From Panicum virgatum (Eukaryota > Streptophyta > Magnoliopsida > Poales > Poaceae), in assembly GCF_016808335.1 (NCBI RefSeq), contig NC_053153.1:30015590-30079589 (forward strand): 64,000 bases of DNA. Direction: 5' to 3'. Below the pieces are notes generated by a model. That model searched no databases. It saw nothing but the letters and a program-made list of their open reading frames with translations, and was not told where the DNA came from. Every line of letters starts with the position of its first letter. Position 1 is the first letter of the stretch. The translations under genes and the position numbers were made by a program. Positions 31,828-43,338 of this stretch are shown one piece after another.

Positions 31828-32429
31828 ACTTTAAATGTAATTGATTTGGCATGTGGGCCGGAAGTACTTTTGGACAAATATTGAATATTTGTGTAATGTT
31901 TATGTACTTGTTATGTGATAGGATTGTGGAATCCTTTGGTGTGTCGAGTAGTTGTACTCGAAGGACCTAAGTGCTGGCAGCATCACACCTACTTAGTTAT
32001 AATAGTAGATACGAGGAACTATATCCGTACGAGCCTTAGAAGGTAAGGTATTATCGAATGAGATCAAGTTTGTGTGATCCTGAATTAGAAGTCTAATGCT
32101 GACCAGTTAGGATTGAATCCCGCAGGATTAACCAAGTGGGAAAAGCACTATAAGAATATTGAAAAGCCGTAGCTTCAGCAGATTTCCTTTTTAAAGGAAG
32201 TGCTTTATTAGAGCGAAGCTCATGTGGACTTTGTTGTCCAATCGGGGGAAAAGTTCTTATCGAGTATTTGGAGCGAAAGATGTTCCTTGATAGAAAGGAG
32301 GCTCTTGTCTACCTATTTTAGAGTATCAAGAACTTATTCATACTCCTTGAGGGATTTTCATAGTTGACCAGTTAGGATAGACCTTGTTTGGTCACCCAGA
32401 TAGTATACAATTGTTGTGAAATATCCCGG
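31828..32429. other. E2 noncoding spacer leading into the tandem repeats
   Basis: No gene. Contains scattered, degenerate copies of the downstream repeat words ('gaccagttaggat', 'ccaagtggga'). Confidence 0.4.
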
Positions 32430-33410
32430 TCTACTCGATCTTATTGAGTAGTATGTCCTACACATGGACTGGATTGATTTCTAGAATAGGACTATGAGGA
32501 TTGAACTCCGTCGAGTTAACCAAGACGTAAATATTCTAGAAATATCCCAATCTTACTCGAGCAGGGCGAGTAAGGTGTCCTACCGGAGGATTGGAGTAAT
32601 TCCTAGGGCAAGTCTGTTTGGTACGAACACCGTCGAGTTGCCCAAGATGAAAATGCCGAAAGAGTTTCCAAAACCTACTCGAGCCAGCGAGTAGGGTGCC
32701 CTTTAACCAAGGACTGGAGTAATCCTTAGGGCATAACTATCAGGTAGGAACCCCGTCGGGTTATCCAAGACGTAAATGTCGAAAGGATATCCAAAACTTA
32801 CTCGAGCAAGGCGAATAAGGTGTCCTACCCGAGGACTGGAGTAACTCTTCGGACAAGTCTGTTAGGTATGAACCCCGTCGAGTTGCCCAAGACGAAAATG
32901 TCGAAAGAGTATCCAAGACCTACTCGAGCCAGCGAGTAGGGTGTCCTTTAACCAAGGACTGGAGTAATCCTTAAGACAGAGCTATTAGGTATGAACCCCG
33001 TCGGGTTATCCAAGACATAAATGTCGAAAGGATATCCAAAACTTACTCGAGCAAGGCGAGTAAGGTGTCCTACCCGAGGACTGGAGTAACTCTTCGGACA
33101 AGTCTGTTAGGTACGAACCCCGTCGAGTTGCCCAAGATGAAAATGTTGAAAGAGTATCCAAGACCTACTCGAGCCAGCGAGTAGGGTGTCCTTTAACCAA
33201 GGACTGGAGTAATTCTTAAGACAGAACTGTTAGGTATGAACCCCATCGGGTTATCCAAGAAGTAAATGTCGAAAGGATGTCCACAACTTACTCGAGCGAG
33301 GCGAGTAAGGTGTCCTCACTTGAGGGCGAGTGATTCTTAGGACAGGTCTGTTAGGATGAACCCCGTCGGGTTACCCAAGATGAAAATGTTGTAAGATCAC
33401 TCGGAGTAAA
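32430..33410. repeat. Tandem array of about eight 122-bp monomers in a dimeric order
   Basis: Monomers begin near 32554, 32677, 32798, 32919, 33043, 33165 and 33286. Two types alternate. Type A has CTTACTCGAGCAAGGCGAG, with arms CTTACTCG and CGAGTAAG (8-bp stem). Type B has CTACTCGAGCCAGCGAGTAG, with arms CTACTCG and CGAGTAG (7-bp stem). Each monomer also has 'aaccccgtcgrgttrcccaag'-like text. A decayed, inverted counterpart is seen in E1 at 42080-42590. Repeats in this place are a known habit of Tat elements. Confidence 0.8.
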
Positions 33411-33731
33411 CCATAAAGGCTACTCAGATGCTGCTTCAGTGCAGCTTTCCGGGTAGTATTTGAGATGGGTTATTTTGCCCTATGAGCGAGAGCCAAGTAG
33501 TCGATTTGCGGAGGAAATCAACTTTTATTTTGGATTTGTTGAGATTACAATAATTGTAAAATGGTAGACTCGGACTCTTTAAGACCTACCCCTTGCCCTT
33601 TAGACGTGAGCAATGGTTTACATGACTGAATAAAATTATTCGAAGATAAAACTAGTCGATACAGTGGTCGACTAGATTTTAGGTAGAGTATCCTTTAGAA
33701 GAGGTGCCCCAAGGGCCTTGCGGAGTGAGTC
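33411..33731 (-). other. E2 junction between gag end and repeat array
   Basis: No coding. This is where protease and pol would begin; the gag frame ends and the sequence passes straight into the 3' untranslated repeats, so pol is absent and not merely decayed. Confidence 0.55.
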
Positions 33732-35684
33732 TCACTCGAAGAAAGTGTGAGAGCTCTTCGGGTGGATGAAGCATTTGCGCTGTAGAGTCTTGTTAATCCT
33801 GGGTCCGCCAAGAGATGTTTCCCCATGATGTGAGGTGCACGGTTTACCCTGAGGACGGGTGGTTACCGGCTTGTACTTCTTGAAGGATGCGGAAGCCTTT
33901 GGTGGGATACGATAGTTGGAAGAAGGGTTGTAAGCCTCTATTTCCTCGCGTTCCTTTCTCCTTGAGATGATGACGTTGCATGCGTCACGACCAACGTTGA
34001 TCACATTGTGGAGGTCGCAGTTAGAGTAATCGTAGTTGTCGCCTTGCTGTTCCTGCTGGCTGTTGGCGAGGCGCTGACGCCTAAATGCCCTTTTCTGGTT
34101 GAGCAGGCGACGACGCTCGTAGAGATCTTCTGCTGGGTGCTGTTCTTCCAATTGCACAGTGACTGTCACTGCTGGAGGAGATGCAGACGGATCTTGCTTG
34201 ATAGTAGGTTGGGCTTCTATGATTGTGGGAGGACTAGTTTCCATGTTAACGGAAAGGTACTCGTTGAAATCATCAGAGTTGTAGTCGTCGAGGTTGAGAC
34301 GCTCCGTGTGATCACCCTTAGGTTCCTGGACTTCAGAGATGCGAACCATGAGGATTTCACGGCAAAGATCTTGAATCTCCTGGACTTGTTTGCTTGAGGT
34401 CGGGTCTATAGGGGTGCTCTGCATGAAGGGCAGATCCATTGGCTGCGAGCCAGAGGTATTGGGATCTTGTATCTTCCTTGGGTGCACTGTCCGTCCTTGC
34501 GGTGTTGCATATATGACCAAGTTGGGGAGGGATTCCTGATCAGACTTGGAGTTCTTAGCCGAGTTGGGCTCGACTTGCTTGGTGTACTGGATTAGGTCAT
34601 TCAGCTCGTCCTCCGAGTTGGAAGAATACTCGAAATCAGAATCGCTTAGGCCACCGATTTTAGAGTATGTGTGCTTTGGGTGAGCGAGAAGCGGGATGCC
34701 CAACTCTACACGGAGGGCATTCTTGTTCATCCAGTGTAGCCATGATTGAGTGGGAGTTAGCCCTTCAGGCTCCTTGATCCAGGGTTTGTCGAAAATAGAC
34801 TCGATGGATTGTTCTAGAGCTTTGGCTTCTCCCTTTTCAAGTTTGGCCAATTCCCAGAGGGCATCAGCATGCTGTGGTGGGTTGGCCATGGCCTCCAAGA
34901 ACAAGTCGACGTTATCTGACTAGTCTACGAGATCATCGAATGGTTCGAAGTTGTCGAGGCTGTTCATGAATTGATCGAAATCCTGATCGAACTAGGACTC
35001 GGCTTGTTCAGGAGTCTGAATGTGGGCAGGTTTCGGTGAATGGTTCTGAGGTATCTTGGAGATAGACGGTCCCAACCGAACAAGCCGGGGGTTTGTCTCA
35101 CTAGATCCCCCACAGATTCCTCCTCCTGATTTCTGCTTAGTGTTTTGCAGAGTGCTTTCAGGTAGTTTTATGCAGTCGACGAGCTTAGAATCCACTCGAT
35201 CGATCCCTGAGAGTATATCGCCCGACCTTTTCTGTGGGGGGTTCTATGCTTCAGGGTTTTGTTGTGATGTAGATGAGCTGAGAGCAGTTTTTGCAAGTTT
35301 AATACATCCTTTTATCGCTCGTGAAACTCTATTCACTCCATCGAGTAGTTCTGAGTTGTTGATCTTTGGACGTTTGAGCGACTTGAGACAAGTCAAGTAT
35401 TTTCCGAGAGTTTCGGAAAAGTGGGGTTTTTCGGAGTCAGAGTTTGTGTCGAACTCGACTGAACCGAGAGTTCGAGTTGGAGTTGACACATTTTCTGGGT
35501 TGTCCGAGTCGAGTTCAGGTAGAACTCTTTGTTTGTCGAGATCCGCAGACTCGCGGATGTCGGCGAGTTGGGAGATGGTTTTCGGTTTAGGCGAATTAGG
35601 CGTGACAAGGTGGCTGGAGAAGCCGCCCGATCCGTCAGCCGTGCATGCCCAAGAACCAAAAACAAGGGTTGTGCCCTCGGGCAT
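33732..35684 (-). pseudogene. E2 gag-like gene
   Basis: One frame from ATG 35684 (MPEGTTLVFGSWACTADGSG), closely matching the start of E1 gag (MTFPQGATFVFGSWVCIANG). Three in-frame stops, all TAG, lie at 35244-35246, 34992-34994 and 34920-34922. The C-terminus has the conserved RKCFIHPKSSHTFFE, equivalent to RCSIHPKSNHSMFE in E1. The middle is Gln/Glu/Pro-rich, and the classical gag core motifs of E1 (YDGKQDPAQWL) are not evident, so a central piece may be deleted. Confidence 0.75.
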
Positions 35685-35706
35685 GCGCTGATGAACTCGC
35701 CGAATC

Positions 35707-35723
35707 CCTACCTGGCGTGCCAG
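35707..35723 (-). promoter_or_regulatory. Primer-binding site of E2
   Basis: The minus strand reads TGGCACGCCAGGTAGGG next to the 5' LTR, one base different from the site in E1 (TGGCGCGCC). Confidence 0.75.
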
Positions 35724-35724
35724 T

Positions 35725-36143
35725 TGTCGGTGTTTACCACCAAGCCTGCTGAGGGATACCCTTAGCAGCAAGATTTGTGGGTAGGGATCGACTGCTCTGG
35801 AACTCGATGGTGCAAGGAACACAAAGATTTAGACATGTTCGGGCCACGAGTTGCGTAATACCCTACGTCCTGTGTGGTGGTTTGTATTGCCTTAGGTGTT
35901 GATGATTGTTTGGAGGGGGTCCCTGCCCGCTCTTATATATCCGGGGGGGACAGGGTTACATGGAAAGTCCTAGCCGAGTACAGTTGGAGTCTTACTACAA
36001 CACAATCGGGTAGTTTCCTTTGTACTGCAGCTAGTCCTACGCCTATTCAGGTAGTTACAAGAGAGATAAGGTACCTCCATGAGCTATCCCTTACTCTAGA
36101 ACATTCTATGCCTATAAGCAGTCCCGCTGCCCCGGGTCTGACA
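35725..36143 (-). repeat. 5' LTR of E2
   Basis: Runs from TGTCGGTG to GTCTGACA in plus-strand reading, 419 bp, about 94-95% like the 3' LTR by eye. On the minus strand it includes the same 'atataagagcgggcaggg' TATA region as the E1 LTRs. Confidence 0.88.
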
Positions 36144-37010
36144 GCACCCAAGAAGAAGCAGAACAAGGAGGATGATGATGACAAGAAAGACCCTGGCGGA
36201 TTCCAACAACAACAAAATGTGGTCAACGTTATATTTGGAGGAGATCTAAGCTTCTCCAAGCTACTCAGAGAAATTCTCTCAGTTGAGCCTGCAATTCAGA
36301 GACCCTTAAAGTACAGCAAGGTCCCCATCACCTTCTCCAAGGAAGACCAATGGACTAGCTTCTCTGAACCAGGAATGTTCCCACTAGTGCTCGATCCGGT
36401 CGTCCAAGGATCCAAGCTCACTCGAGTACTTATTGACGGCAGAAGTGGGCTCAACCTAATCTTTACAAGCACACTGATGAAGATGGGCCTTAACTATATG
36501 AGCTTGCTCACACCAAGCAAAGCTCCTTTCTACGGCATCGTTCCAGGAAACTCTTCTACACCAACTGGCTCGGTTACCCTCCCGGTCACATTTGGTACAG
36601 AACAAAACTTCCGAACGGAGTATATCAAGTTTGAAGTAGCCGACTTTGAATCTTCCTATCATGCCATACTGGGACTGGCCAAGTTTATGGCAGTGCCACA
36701 CTACGTCTACCTACTCGTCAAGATGCCGGGCAATACAGGAGTCCTTTCCCTGCGCGGGGACCTCCTCAAGTCCTTCGAGTGCGATAAGGAGGCAATTGAT
36801 CATGCTTCTACTATTCGAGTTCCTAGCTCTGTCAGCGAGATACTCGCCGCCTCTAAGGAGCTCTCACTCAACAAGGACTCGATGCCTTCCAAGAAGTCAA
36901 GCCAATCGTCGGTAAAACCAACTGGGGACATGGGCACCAAGACAATCCAGCTACAAGAGGGAGATGACTCCAAAACTGCCATCATCAGAGGTGGCTTGAG
37001 CGACAAATAG
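36144..37010 (+). pseudogene. E1 gag end and aspartic protease
   Basis: Continues the E1 frame after E2. It starts with a Lys/Asp-rich linker and QQQQNVVNVIFGGD. The protease has VLIDGRSGLNLIF near 36428-36466; the catalytic Asp is kept, but the second Gly of the usual DGGS/DGGA-type site is Arg here. The following NYHAILG-type motif is present as SYHAILGLAKFM. The frame stops at TAG 37008-37010, within the linker to reverse transcriptase. Confidence 0.82.
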
Positions 37011-37012
37011 GA

Positions 37013-37688
37013 ACTCGAGCTCGTCAACTTACTTAGGGCCAACCGAGACGTATTCGCATGGAAACCAGCGGATATGCCATGAGTGCCCAAGGAGTTGATG
37101 TAGCATGCATTAAAAGTCGACCCCAAAGCCACACCAAAGGAGCAACGACTACGGCCTTTCTCCCCGGACAAGCGAGAGGCCATCAAGAAGGAGCTGGCAA
37201 AACTACTCGCAGCAGGGTTCATAAAAGAGGTCTACCATCCTGAGTGGCTGGCCAACCCTGTACTCGTCCAGAAGAAGAACAACAATGAGTGGATGATGTG
37301 CGTCGAGTACACTGATCTGAACAAGTATTGCCCAAAGGATCCTTTCGGGCTGCCTCACATTGATTAAGTAATCAACTCAACAGCGGGATGCGTCCTACTA
37401 TCCTTCCTCGACTGCTATTTAGGCTATCACCAGATAGCACTGAAAGAAGAAGATCAAATCAAGACGGCATTCATCACCCCATACGGGGCATACGCCAACA
37501 AGACCATGTCTTTTGGGTTGAAGAACGCTGGTGCCGCTTACCAGCGTGCGATACAGCTATGTTTCGCTGAGCACCTACATCGCAATGTTGAAGCTTATGT
37601 TGACGACGTCGTTGTCAAAACCAAGAGCCAGGAACAGTTTATTGCAGACCTGGAAGAAACCTTCAACAGCCTCCAAAAGTTTCCTTGG
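37013..37688 (+). pseudogene. E1 reverse transcriptase, fingers and palm
   Basis: Same frame as the protease. It shows RRPFSPDKREAIKKE-like entry text, GFIKEVYHPEWLANPVLVQK, the FLDCYLGYHQI block (motif A; catalytic Asp kept) and YVDDVVV (37596-37616) with the two catalytic Asp. Stops: TGA 37080-37082, TAG 37101-37103 and TAA 37365-37367. The domain is cut after the Trp codon at 37686-37688 by the solo LTR, and the frame picks up at 39463. Confidence 0.85.
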
Positions 37689-39457
37689 TGTTGACACCAG
37701 ATTTTGGTAAATCTGATGTAATCTGAACAGTGAAGCAATCAGCTGTTGGTCTATTTGGACAGAGTATCAACATGGAAGCCGATATGTATTGGCAGCTGCC
37801 GAGAGAGCCAAGAGCATGCAAGTATATGAAGTTCAAGCAAAGACTAATGGGAACTTGCATGCGGGTATGTGAAAGTCACTTGAGAAGGAGAAGAAAGTAA
37901 ACGTGATTAGTACCCTGGCCGGTTTATTTTATTTGATAATAAAAGCAAGTCAAATGAAGATGGAGTCTGCACGTGTATGTATTCGTTGGTCTGTATTGCA
38001 AATGGTGCAAGAGCTATTTAGATTAATCTGGCCGGGTAATTATTGATTAGCGTGCAAGAAAAATTAAAGGAGGATTCCCGGAGATAAGATCAGGGGCAGC
38101 CCGTGCATGGCAGGTTGATTAAAATAAAGAAAGAAAAGGTGCCGCACGAGGAGTCCAGAATGATTGCGCATGGTGTGGGCGGAACGGCGAAGAGCTTAAT
38201 TAGGAAGGATTGAACAGAAAGGGAAGATAGTGTCCATGTATCTTAGTATTTCTTTTTAGTTTAGATTTTACTTGTCAGGCAAGTTAGTTCGTCGTATAAA
38301 TATGTACCCCTAGTCTCTGTAAAAGGTTTGTCACACGACCAATACAAAATAATTTACTTTCTCAAGTACATTTATCTTTCTGCCCTAGGAGTAGGAGTAA
38401 TGTAGAGTTTTAATGAGTTCTTCAGCAAGCTGGGCTGCATAGCTTCGATCTCCAGTTAGCCACGGTCTTCGTCTACCAGGAGTTCTAGGCTTTAACCACC
38501 GGGCGCATCGCTGTGGTTTCGTCTAGATTCGCCTACAAGTTACCGGGTATCCCAGATCTCAACTTCCGGGCGCATCGCTGTCGTTGAATCTGGTTCTTAT
38601 CCATCAGTTATCGAGTACCTTTGGATCTTCGGCCGACAGCACATTCGCTTCAGCCTGGATCTATGGTATTCATCAGTTATCGATTTTGCCATATCTTGTG
38701 AGCGTTATCTCTTGCTAGATGTGGTAGAATCACAATTATTCTAGCCTTGAGTAAGATTGCATCGGCTGATTTATCTTTAATCTATCGTCTTGTTGTTCAG
38801 ATTGATTTAATTAGCTTTATCTTGATAAAATAGATGATAGATTGTTCAACAGCCTGTTGCATCTTAATCTTGTCTGCTTCTCAAGTGTTGTCGGGAATGA
38901 GTTCTATTGTGAATAGATCTATTGGCTGGTGATATTAGATTAATCTTTTGCTAGTAGTATTTCTAGATTGCAACTTCTGGGCGCATCGCTATCGTTTCAT
39001 CTAGAAATACTGGTGGCAATGTTAGTCGAAGCATCATTGGCTTATGGTCCTAGCCGATAGCTCCTATTGGATTAAAAGCTCCATTGGCACTATGTTTTCT
39101 ATCAGCTTCCTAGCCGATAGCTCCTGAGCTTTATTATCATTAATTGCATAAATGTAGTTCAAAGAATCGACGAGTTGCTTATACTCATCAAAATGTTGGA
39201 AATCGGACTCATGGCGATTCGTGCTGTTATTCATTTATCATGGCCGATTATTCATTTATCATGTTTTATTCTACTGTGCTGTTATCGCTACTGGTGCCAG
39301 GATGAAATCGGCCTGATTGGCCGATCCCCTTTGACTTTAGATGAATTATCTTCACCTTGTCAGTTGAATGGTCAAACTGACTGGCACGCTTGGTTTGCAT
39401 TCTGAAGCTTGGTGAACAATGCCTTCAGATTCTAGTGTGTTGATTTTTGCGTCAACA
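37689..39457. mobile_element. Solo LTR, 1769 bp, inserted in E1 reverse transcriptase
   Basis: Ends TGTTGACACC and GCGTCAACA form a short inverted repeat. The flanks are CTTGG (37684-37688) and GTTGG (39458-39462), 4 of 5 matching. Removing the LTR and one flank joins Trp (37686-37688) to KLNPTKCIFG in frame, the expected RT text. A TATA-like GTATAAATATG lies at 38295. Three copies of 'gggcgcatcgct' follow (about 38501, 38568, 38979), and 'gccgatagctcc' occurs twice. No coding. Family not identified. Confidence 0.82.
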
Positions 39458-39462
39458 GTTGG

Positions 39463-40961
39463 AAACTCAACCCAACAAAATGCATTTTCGGTGTACTCTC
39501 TGGAAAACTACTCGGATTCATCGTCAGTCATCGAGAAATCAAAGCAAACCCAGAGAAGATCAATGCCATCATGGTCATGGATGCTCCAGCTACCATTAAG
39601 GACGTCTAGAAGCTCACAGGTTGATGGCAGCCTTGAATCAGTTCTTGTCGAGGCTTGGTGAACGGGGGTTACCCTTCTTCAAGCTCCTTAAATGACAAGA
39701 CAAATTCGAGTGAACTACAGAAACCGCGGAAGCACTCGAGAACCTTAAGCATCACCTCCAGTCATCGCCAATTCTTACAGCTCCACTACCAGGAGAGGAA
39801 CTACTCCTCTACATTGCTGCTACTACTCACGTAGTTAGCATGACAATAGTAGTCGAACACCCGGAGGAAGGCCGCACCTATGGTGTTCAAAGACCAGTTT
39901 ACTTCATCAGTGAAGTACTGTCTGAATCAAATATTAGATACCCGTCAATTCATAAAATCCTTTACGGAATTCTAATCACCTCCAAGAAGCTTCGCCACTA
40001 CTTCGACGAGTACAAGATCTCAGTCATCACTGATTTCTCATTGGCGGATATACTCCACAATCAGGATGCCACAGGAAGAATTTCAATGTGGGCAGTTGAA
40101 CTTGGGGCCTTGGAAATCAAGTTCAAGCCAAGAACAGCAATCAAGTCACAGGCACTAGTCGACTTCTTAGCTGAGTGGCGTGAAAATCAAATCCCAGCAC
40201 CTCACAACGTTCCAGAGCATTGGGTGATGTACTTTGACGGCTCACTCAAGCTCGACGGAGGTGGCGCGGGAGTCTTATTCATCTCTCCCAAAGGAGAACA
40301 ACTCAAGTACGTGTTCTAGATCCTGTTCAAAGTCTCCAACAATGAAGCAGAGTACGAGGCGCTGCTACATGGGCTCCGCCTAGCAGTGTCTCTCGGTATC
40401 AAACGACTATTGGTGTACGGCGATTCTCTACTCGTCGTCCAGCAAGTCAACAAAGAGTGGGACATTAACAAGGACACAATGGATGCGTACGTTGAAGAAA
40501 TCAGAAAACTCGAGAACAAGTTTTCAGAATTGGAAATCCACCACGTAGATCGTGACAACATTGTGGGAGCCGATGTCCTGTCCAAGCTTGGGTCTACTCG
40601 AGCAGCTGTCCCTCTCAGAGTTTTTGTCCATGAATTACATCATCCATTAGTCAAGATTCAAAGTCAACAAGCTACTGATGCGAAGGCCCCGACCACAGTC
40701 AGGGAAGTATTGATGATCGAAGAAGACTGGCGGCTTCAATTCATCGACTTCATCAGGGAATTCAAGCTTCCACCACATGTTGAAGCCAAAAGCGCTGAAG
40801 CAGCACGCATCATCAGGCGAAGCAAAGGTTTCGTCCTCATCGGCGACAACTTGTACAAACACTCCGCCTCCGGCATCCTCATGAAGTGTGTTACTCTTGA
40901 GGAAGGCAAGGATATCCTCAGGGAAATACATGAAGGAGTTTGTGGCAATCATGCCACATAA
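39463..40961 (+). pseudogene. E1 RT connection and tandem RNase H domains
   Basis: 39463-39620 holds the end of RT (KLNPTKCIFG, then FIVSHREIKANPEKI), followed by TAG 39607-39609 and a frame break before 39840. 39870-40190 is the first RNase H (RPVYFISEVLSESNIRYP, then ITDFSLADIL). From 40227 comes a second, plant-type RNase H: MYFDGSLKLDGGGAGVLF with Asp, then NNEAEYEALLHGL with Glu, then VYGDSLLVVQQV with Asp. Two RNase H domains in a row mark Tat elements. Stops: TAG 40317-40319 and TAA 40959-40961. The C-terminal part (about 40860-40950: YKHSASGILMKC, then HEGVCGNH) leads into the integrase zinc-binding region. Confidence 0.83.
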
Positions 40962-41973
40962 AGGACACTAGTCGATAAGGCTTACAGATTAGGTTTTTTC
41001 TAGCCAACTGCTGTATCAGACACAGAAGACCTCGTCAGAAGATGTCATGGCTGCCAATTCTTTGGCAAGAAGACTCATGTCCCAACACACAACTTGATTA
41101 CAATCCCTCCATCATGGCCGTTCGCCTGCTGGAGTCTCGACATGATCGGACCACTAACCGTAGCTCCAGGAGGATTCAACCATGTGCTGGTAGCAGTTGA
41201 CAAGTTTACTTAGTGGATCGAGTACAAGCCCATTGTCAAGATCTCATCAGATAGAGCAGTGGATTTCATCTCCGACATCATACATCGGTTTGGTTTCCCT
41301 CACACTATCATTACAGATCTGGGTTCTAACTTCACTTCACAGTCTTTTTGGAATCTCTGTGAGAATTCTTGCATAGAGGTCAAATATGCTTCAGAGGCTC
41401 ATCCACGAGCAAATGGTCAAGTAGAACGCATCAACGGCTTGGTACTCGATGGCTTGAAAAAGAGACTCTATGACGACAATTCTAAGAAAGGTGGCAAGTG
41501 GATTCAAGAACTGCTCCATGTGGTCTGGGGGCTGCGAACGCAGTCCAGCAAAGCAACTGGACACTCCTTTCTTCCTCACCTATGGATCAGAGGTTATACT
41601 ACCCGCAGACATCATGTGGAAATATCCGAGAGTAGAGGCCTATCAGGAAGAAGAAGCAGATGAAGCTCGACAACTTGAGTTGGATACAATCGAAGAAGCC
41701 AGGATCAATGCTTTGACCCAGTCGGCTAGATATCTTCAAGGAGTCAGACGCTATCATGATCGCAATATCCAGCAAAGATCTTTTAATATAGAAGATCTAG
41801 TTCTACGACGAATCCAAGATGAAACAGGACTACACAAGTTAAATTCCAAATGGGAGGGACCTATCATTGTGTCTAAAGTCACAAGACCAGGATCATACAA
41901 AATTACTGATGCTGATGGTAATGAGGTACCCAACTCTTGGAATATCGAGCACTTGCGCAAGTTTTATCCTTGA
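40962..41973 (+). pseudogene. E1 integrase
   Basis: The zinc-binding region spans HEGVCGNH (just upstream) and CHGCQFFG (41044). The catalytic core shows SLDMIGPL (Asp), TDLGSNFTS (Asp; usual Asn changed to Leu) and PRANGQVERING (Glu), so the DDE triad is visible. Stops: TAG 41001-41003 and TAG 41211-41213. A 2-nt loss near 41561 shifts the frame; the rest (YGSEVILPADIM, then NIEDLVLRRIQDETGLHKL, then WNIEHLRKFYP) is read in the next frame and ends at 41971-41973. Confidence 0.84.
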
Positions 41974-42592
41974 TTCAGTCGTATGATGGTGTCAGTTGAT
42001 CTATTTAATAAAGCAATGGTTTGTCTATCAACTTTCGACTACATTAAAGGCAGCTATCAACCTGACAACATCAAGATCAACTACGTCTTAAAGGGGTTTT
42101 CCAACCAGGGTAATCTTTATAGATTCATACCGACCTGGTTAAACCAATTTGGATAGCCTACACAGTTTTTCATTGGGGTAACCTATCAAGGTTCATCCGA
42201 ACAGGATAACTATACAGGCCACATCCTTGTCCTCAGCATAGGACACAACCTACTCACTGGCTCAAGAAGGTCTATGGATACCTTTATTAGTTTGTCCAAC
42301 TTGGGTAACTCGACGGGATTCACCCTAATAGGTCAACTATAAAGATAACTCCAGCCTTGCGTTAAGGACACAACTACTCGCTCACTCGAGTATGTTTTGG
42401 ATACTGTTAAAATTTATCCTACTGGGATAACCCGACGGGGTTCATCCTAACTGGTCAATCTTAATAGTTACTCTAGTCTACAAGTTAGACACTCTACTTC
42501 CTTGCTCGAGTAGATTATGGATATCTCTATATAGTTTTTTCTATCTGGATAATCCGACAGGATTCATCCTAACTAATAAACTACGGAGGTTA
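41974..42592 (+). repeat. Degenerate tandem repeats downstream of E1 pol
   Basis: Four or so blurred units of about 120 bp with 'aactcgacgggattca', 'taactggtcaa' and 'ctcgagta' words. These are the inverted, older counterpart of the clean array in E2 (32430-33410). No gene. Confidence 0.6.
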
Positions 42593-43338
42593 TGTGGCAG
42601 AACCACCTGAATTATCCCGGCTCAAGTGCGCATGCCATCACCATAAAGGCAACACCGGCTCAAACGCACTTCAAACGGAACAATTCTTGGTCTATCGGGT
42701 AACGTCTCGATACAACCACCGGTTCTCGGATCGAACAAGCATACCCCGCATGAAGGCGAGTCCAGAGATATTACAACCACAACTTTTACAACACAAGCTC
42801 AGTAGTAATTACAAACCAGATCAAACCATTATTACAGAACTAAACTTAATAAAACAGTTATACAAGTCTTAAGTATAAAACTTTAGAGTTAAAACAGCGG
42901 AAGATAAAATACGACCGCTACAACACGTCGTAAAAGTATACCAGGCTAGCCCAAGCATGGTATCACTCGTCATGGTCATTGCCGGCCGAAGACGTATCCC
43001 ACTCTACGGACCAGCCAGGAGGCAAAGAGCAGGGATAGGTCAAACTAGCGATCTGCTCCTCAAAACTCATACCTGAAAAGGTTTTCAACAGCAAGGCTGA
43101 GTATTCTAATACTCAGCAAGACTTAACCGTCAACGGGTATACTAAACCCACTTTAGCTAGACTATGAAGGGTTTGTGAGGCTCTAGTTTCCTTTTGCTGA
43201 AAAGCAATAAAGAGTAGGTCCTTACTTTCAAATTTTAGCTTTCCGGATTCTAGTTGATTAACCATTCTATGTAAGCAACTACTATTCAACCATGGTAGAA
43301 CTTTAAGCAAACATCAAGATTAATCATAGTAATGTTGC

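Larger units (their letters stand above)
26852..36143 (-). mobile_element. E2: non-autonomous Tat-type element of the same family, nested in E1 gag
   Basis: Inverted relative to E1. In its own orientation: 5' LTR 35725-36143, primer site 35707-35723, gag, tandem repeats, antisense gene, polypurine tract (27269-27280) and 3' LTR 26852-27268. The LTRs differ at about 23 of 418 positions by eye (5-6%), less than E1's, fitting a later insertion. Flanks GCAAC (26847-26851) and GCACC (36144-36148) agree at 4 of 5. No protease, RT, RNase H or integrase is present: gag stops at 33732 and is followed directly by the repeat region. Movement would need enzymes from a full relative such as E1's family. 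Confidence 0.88.
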
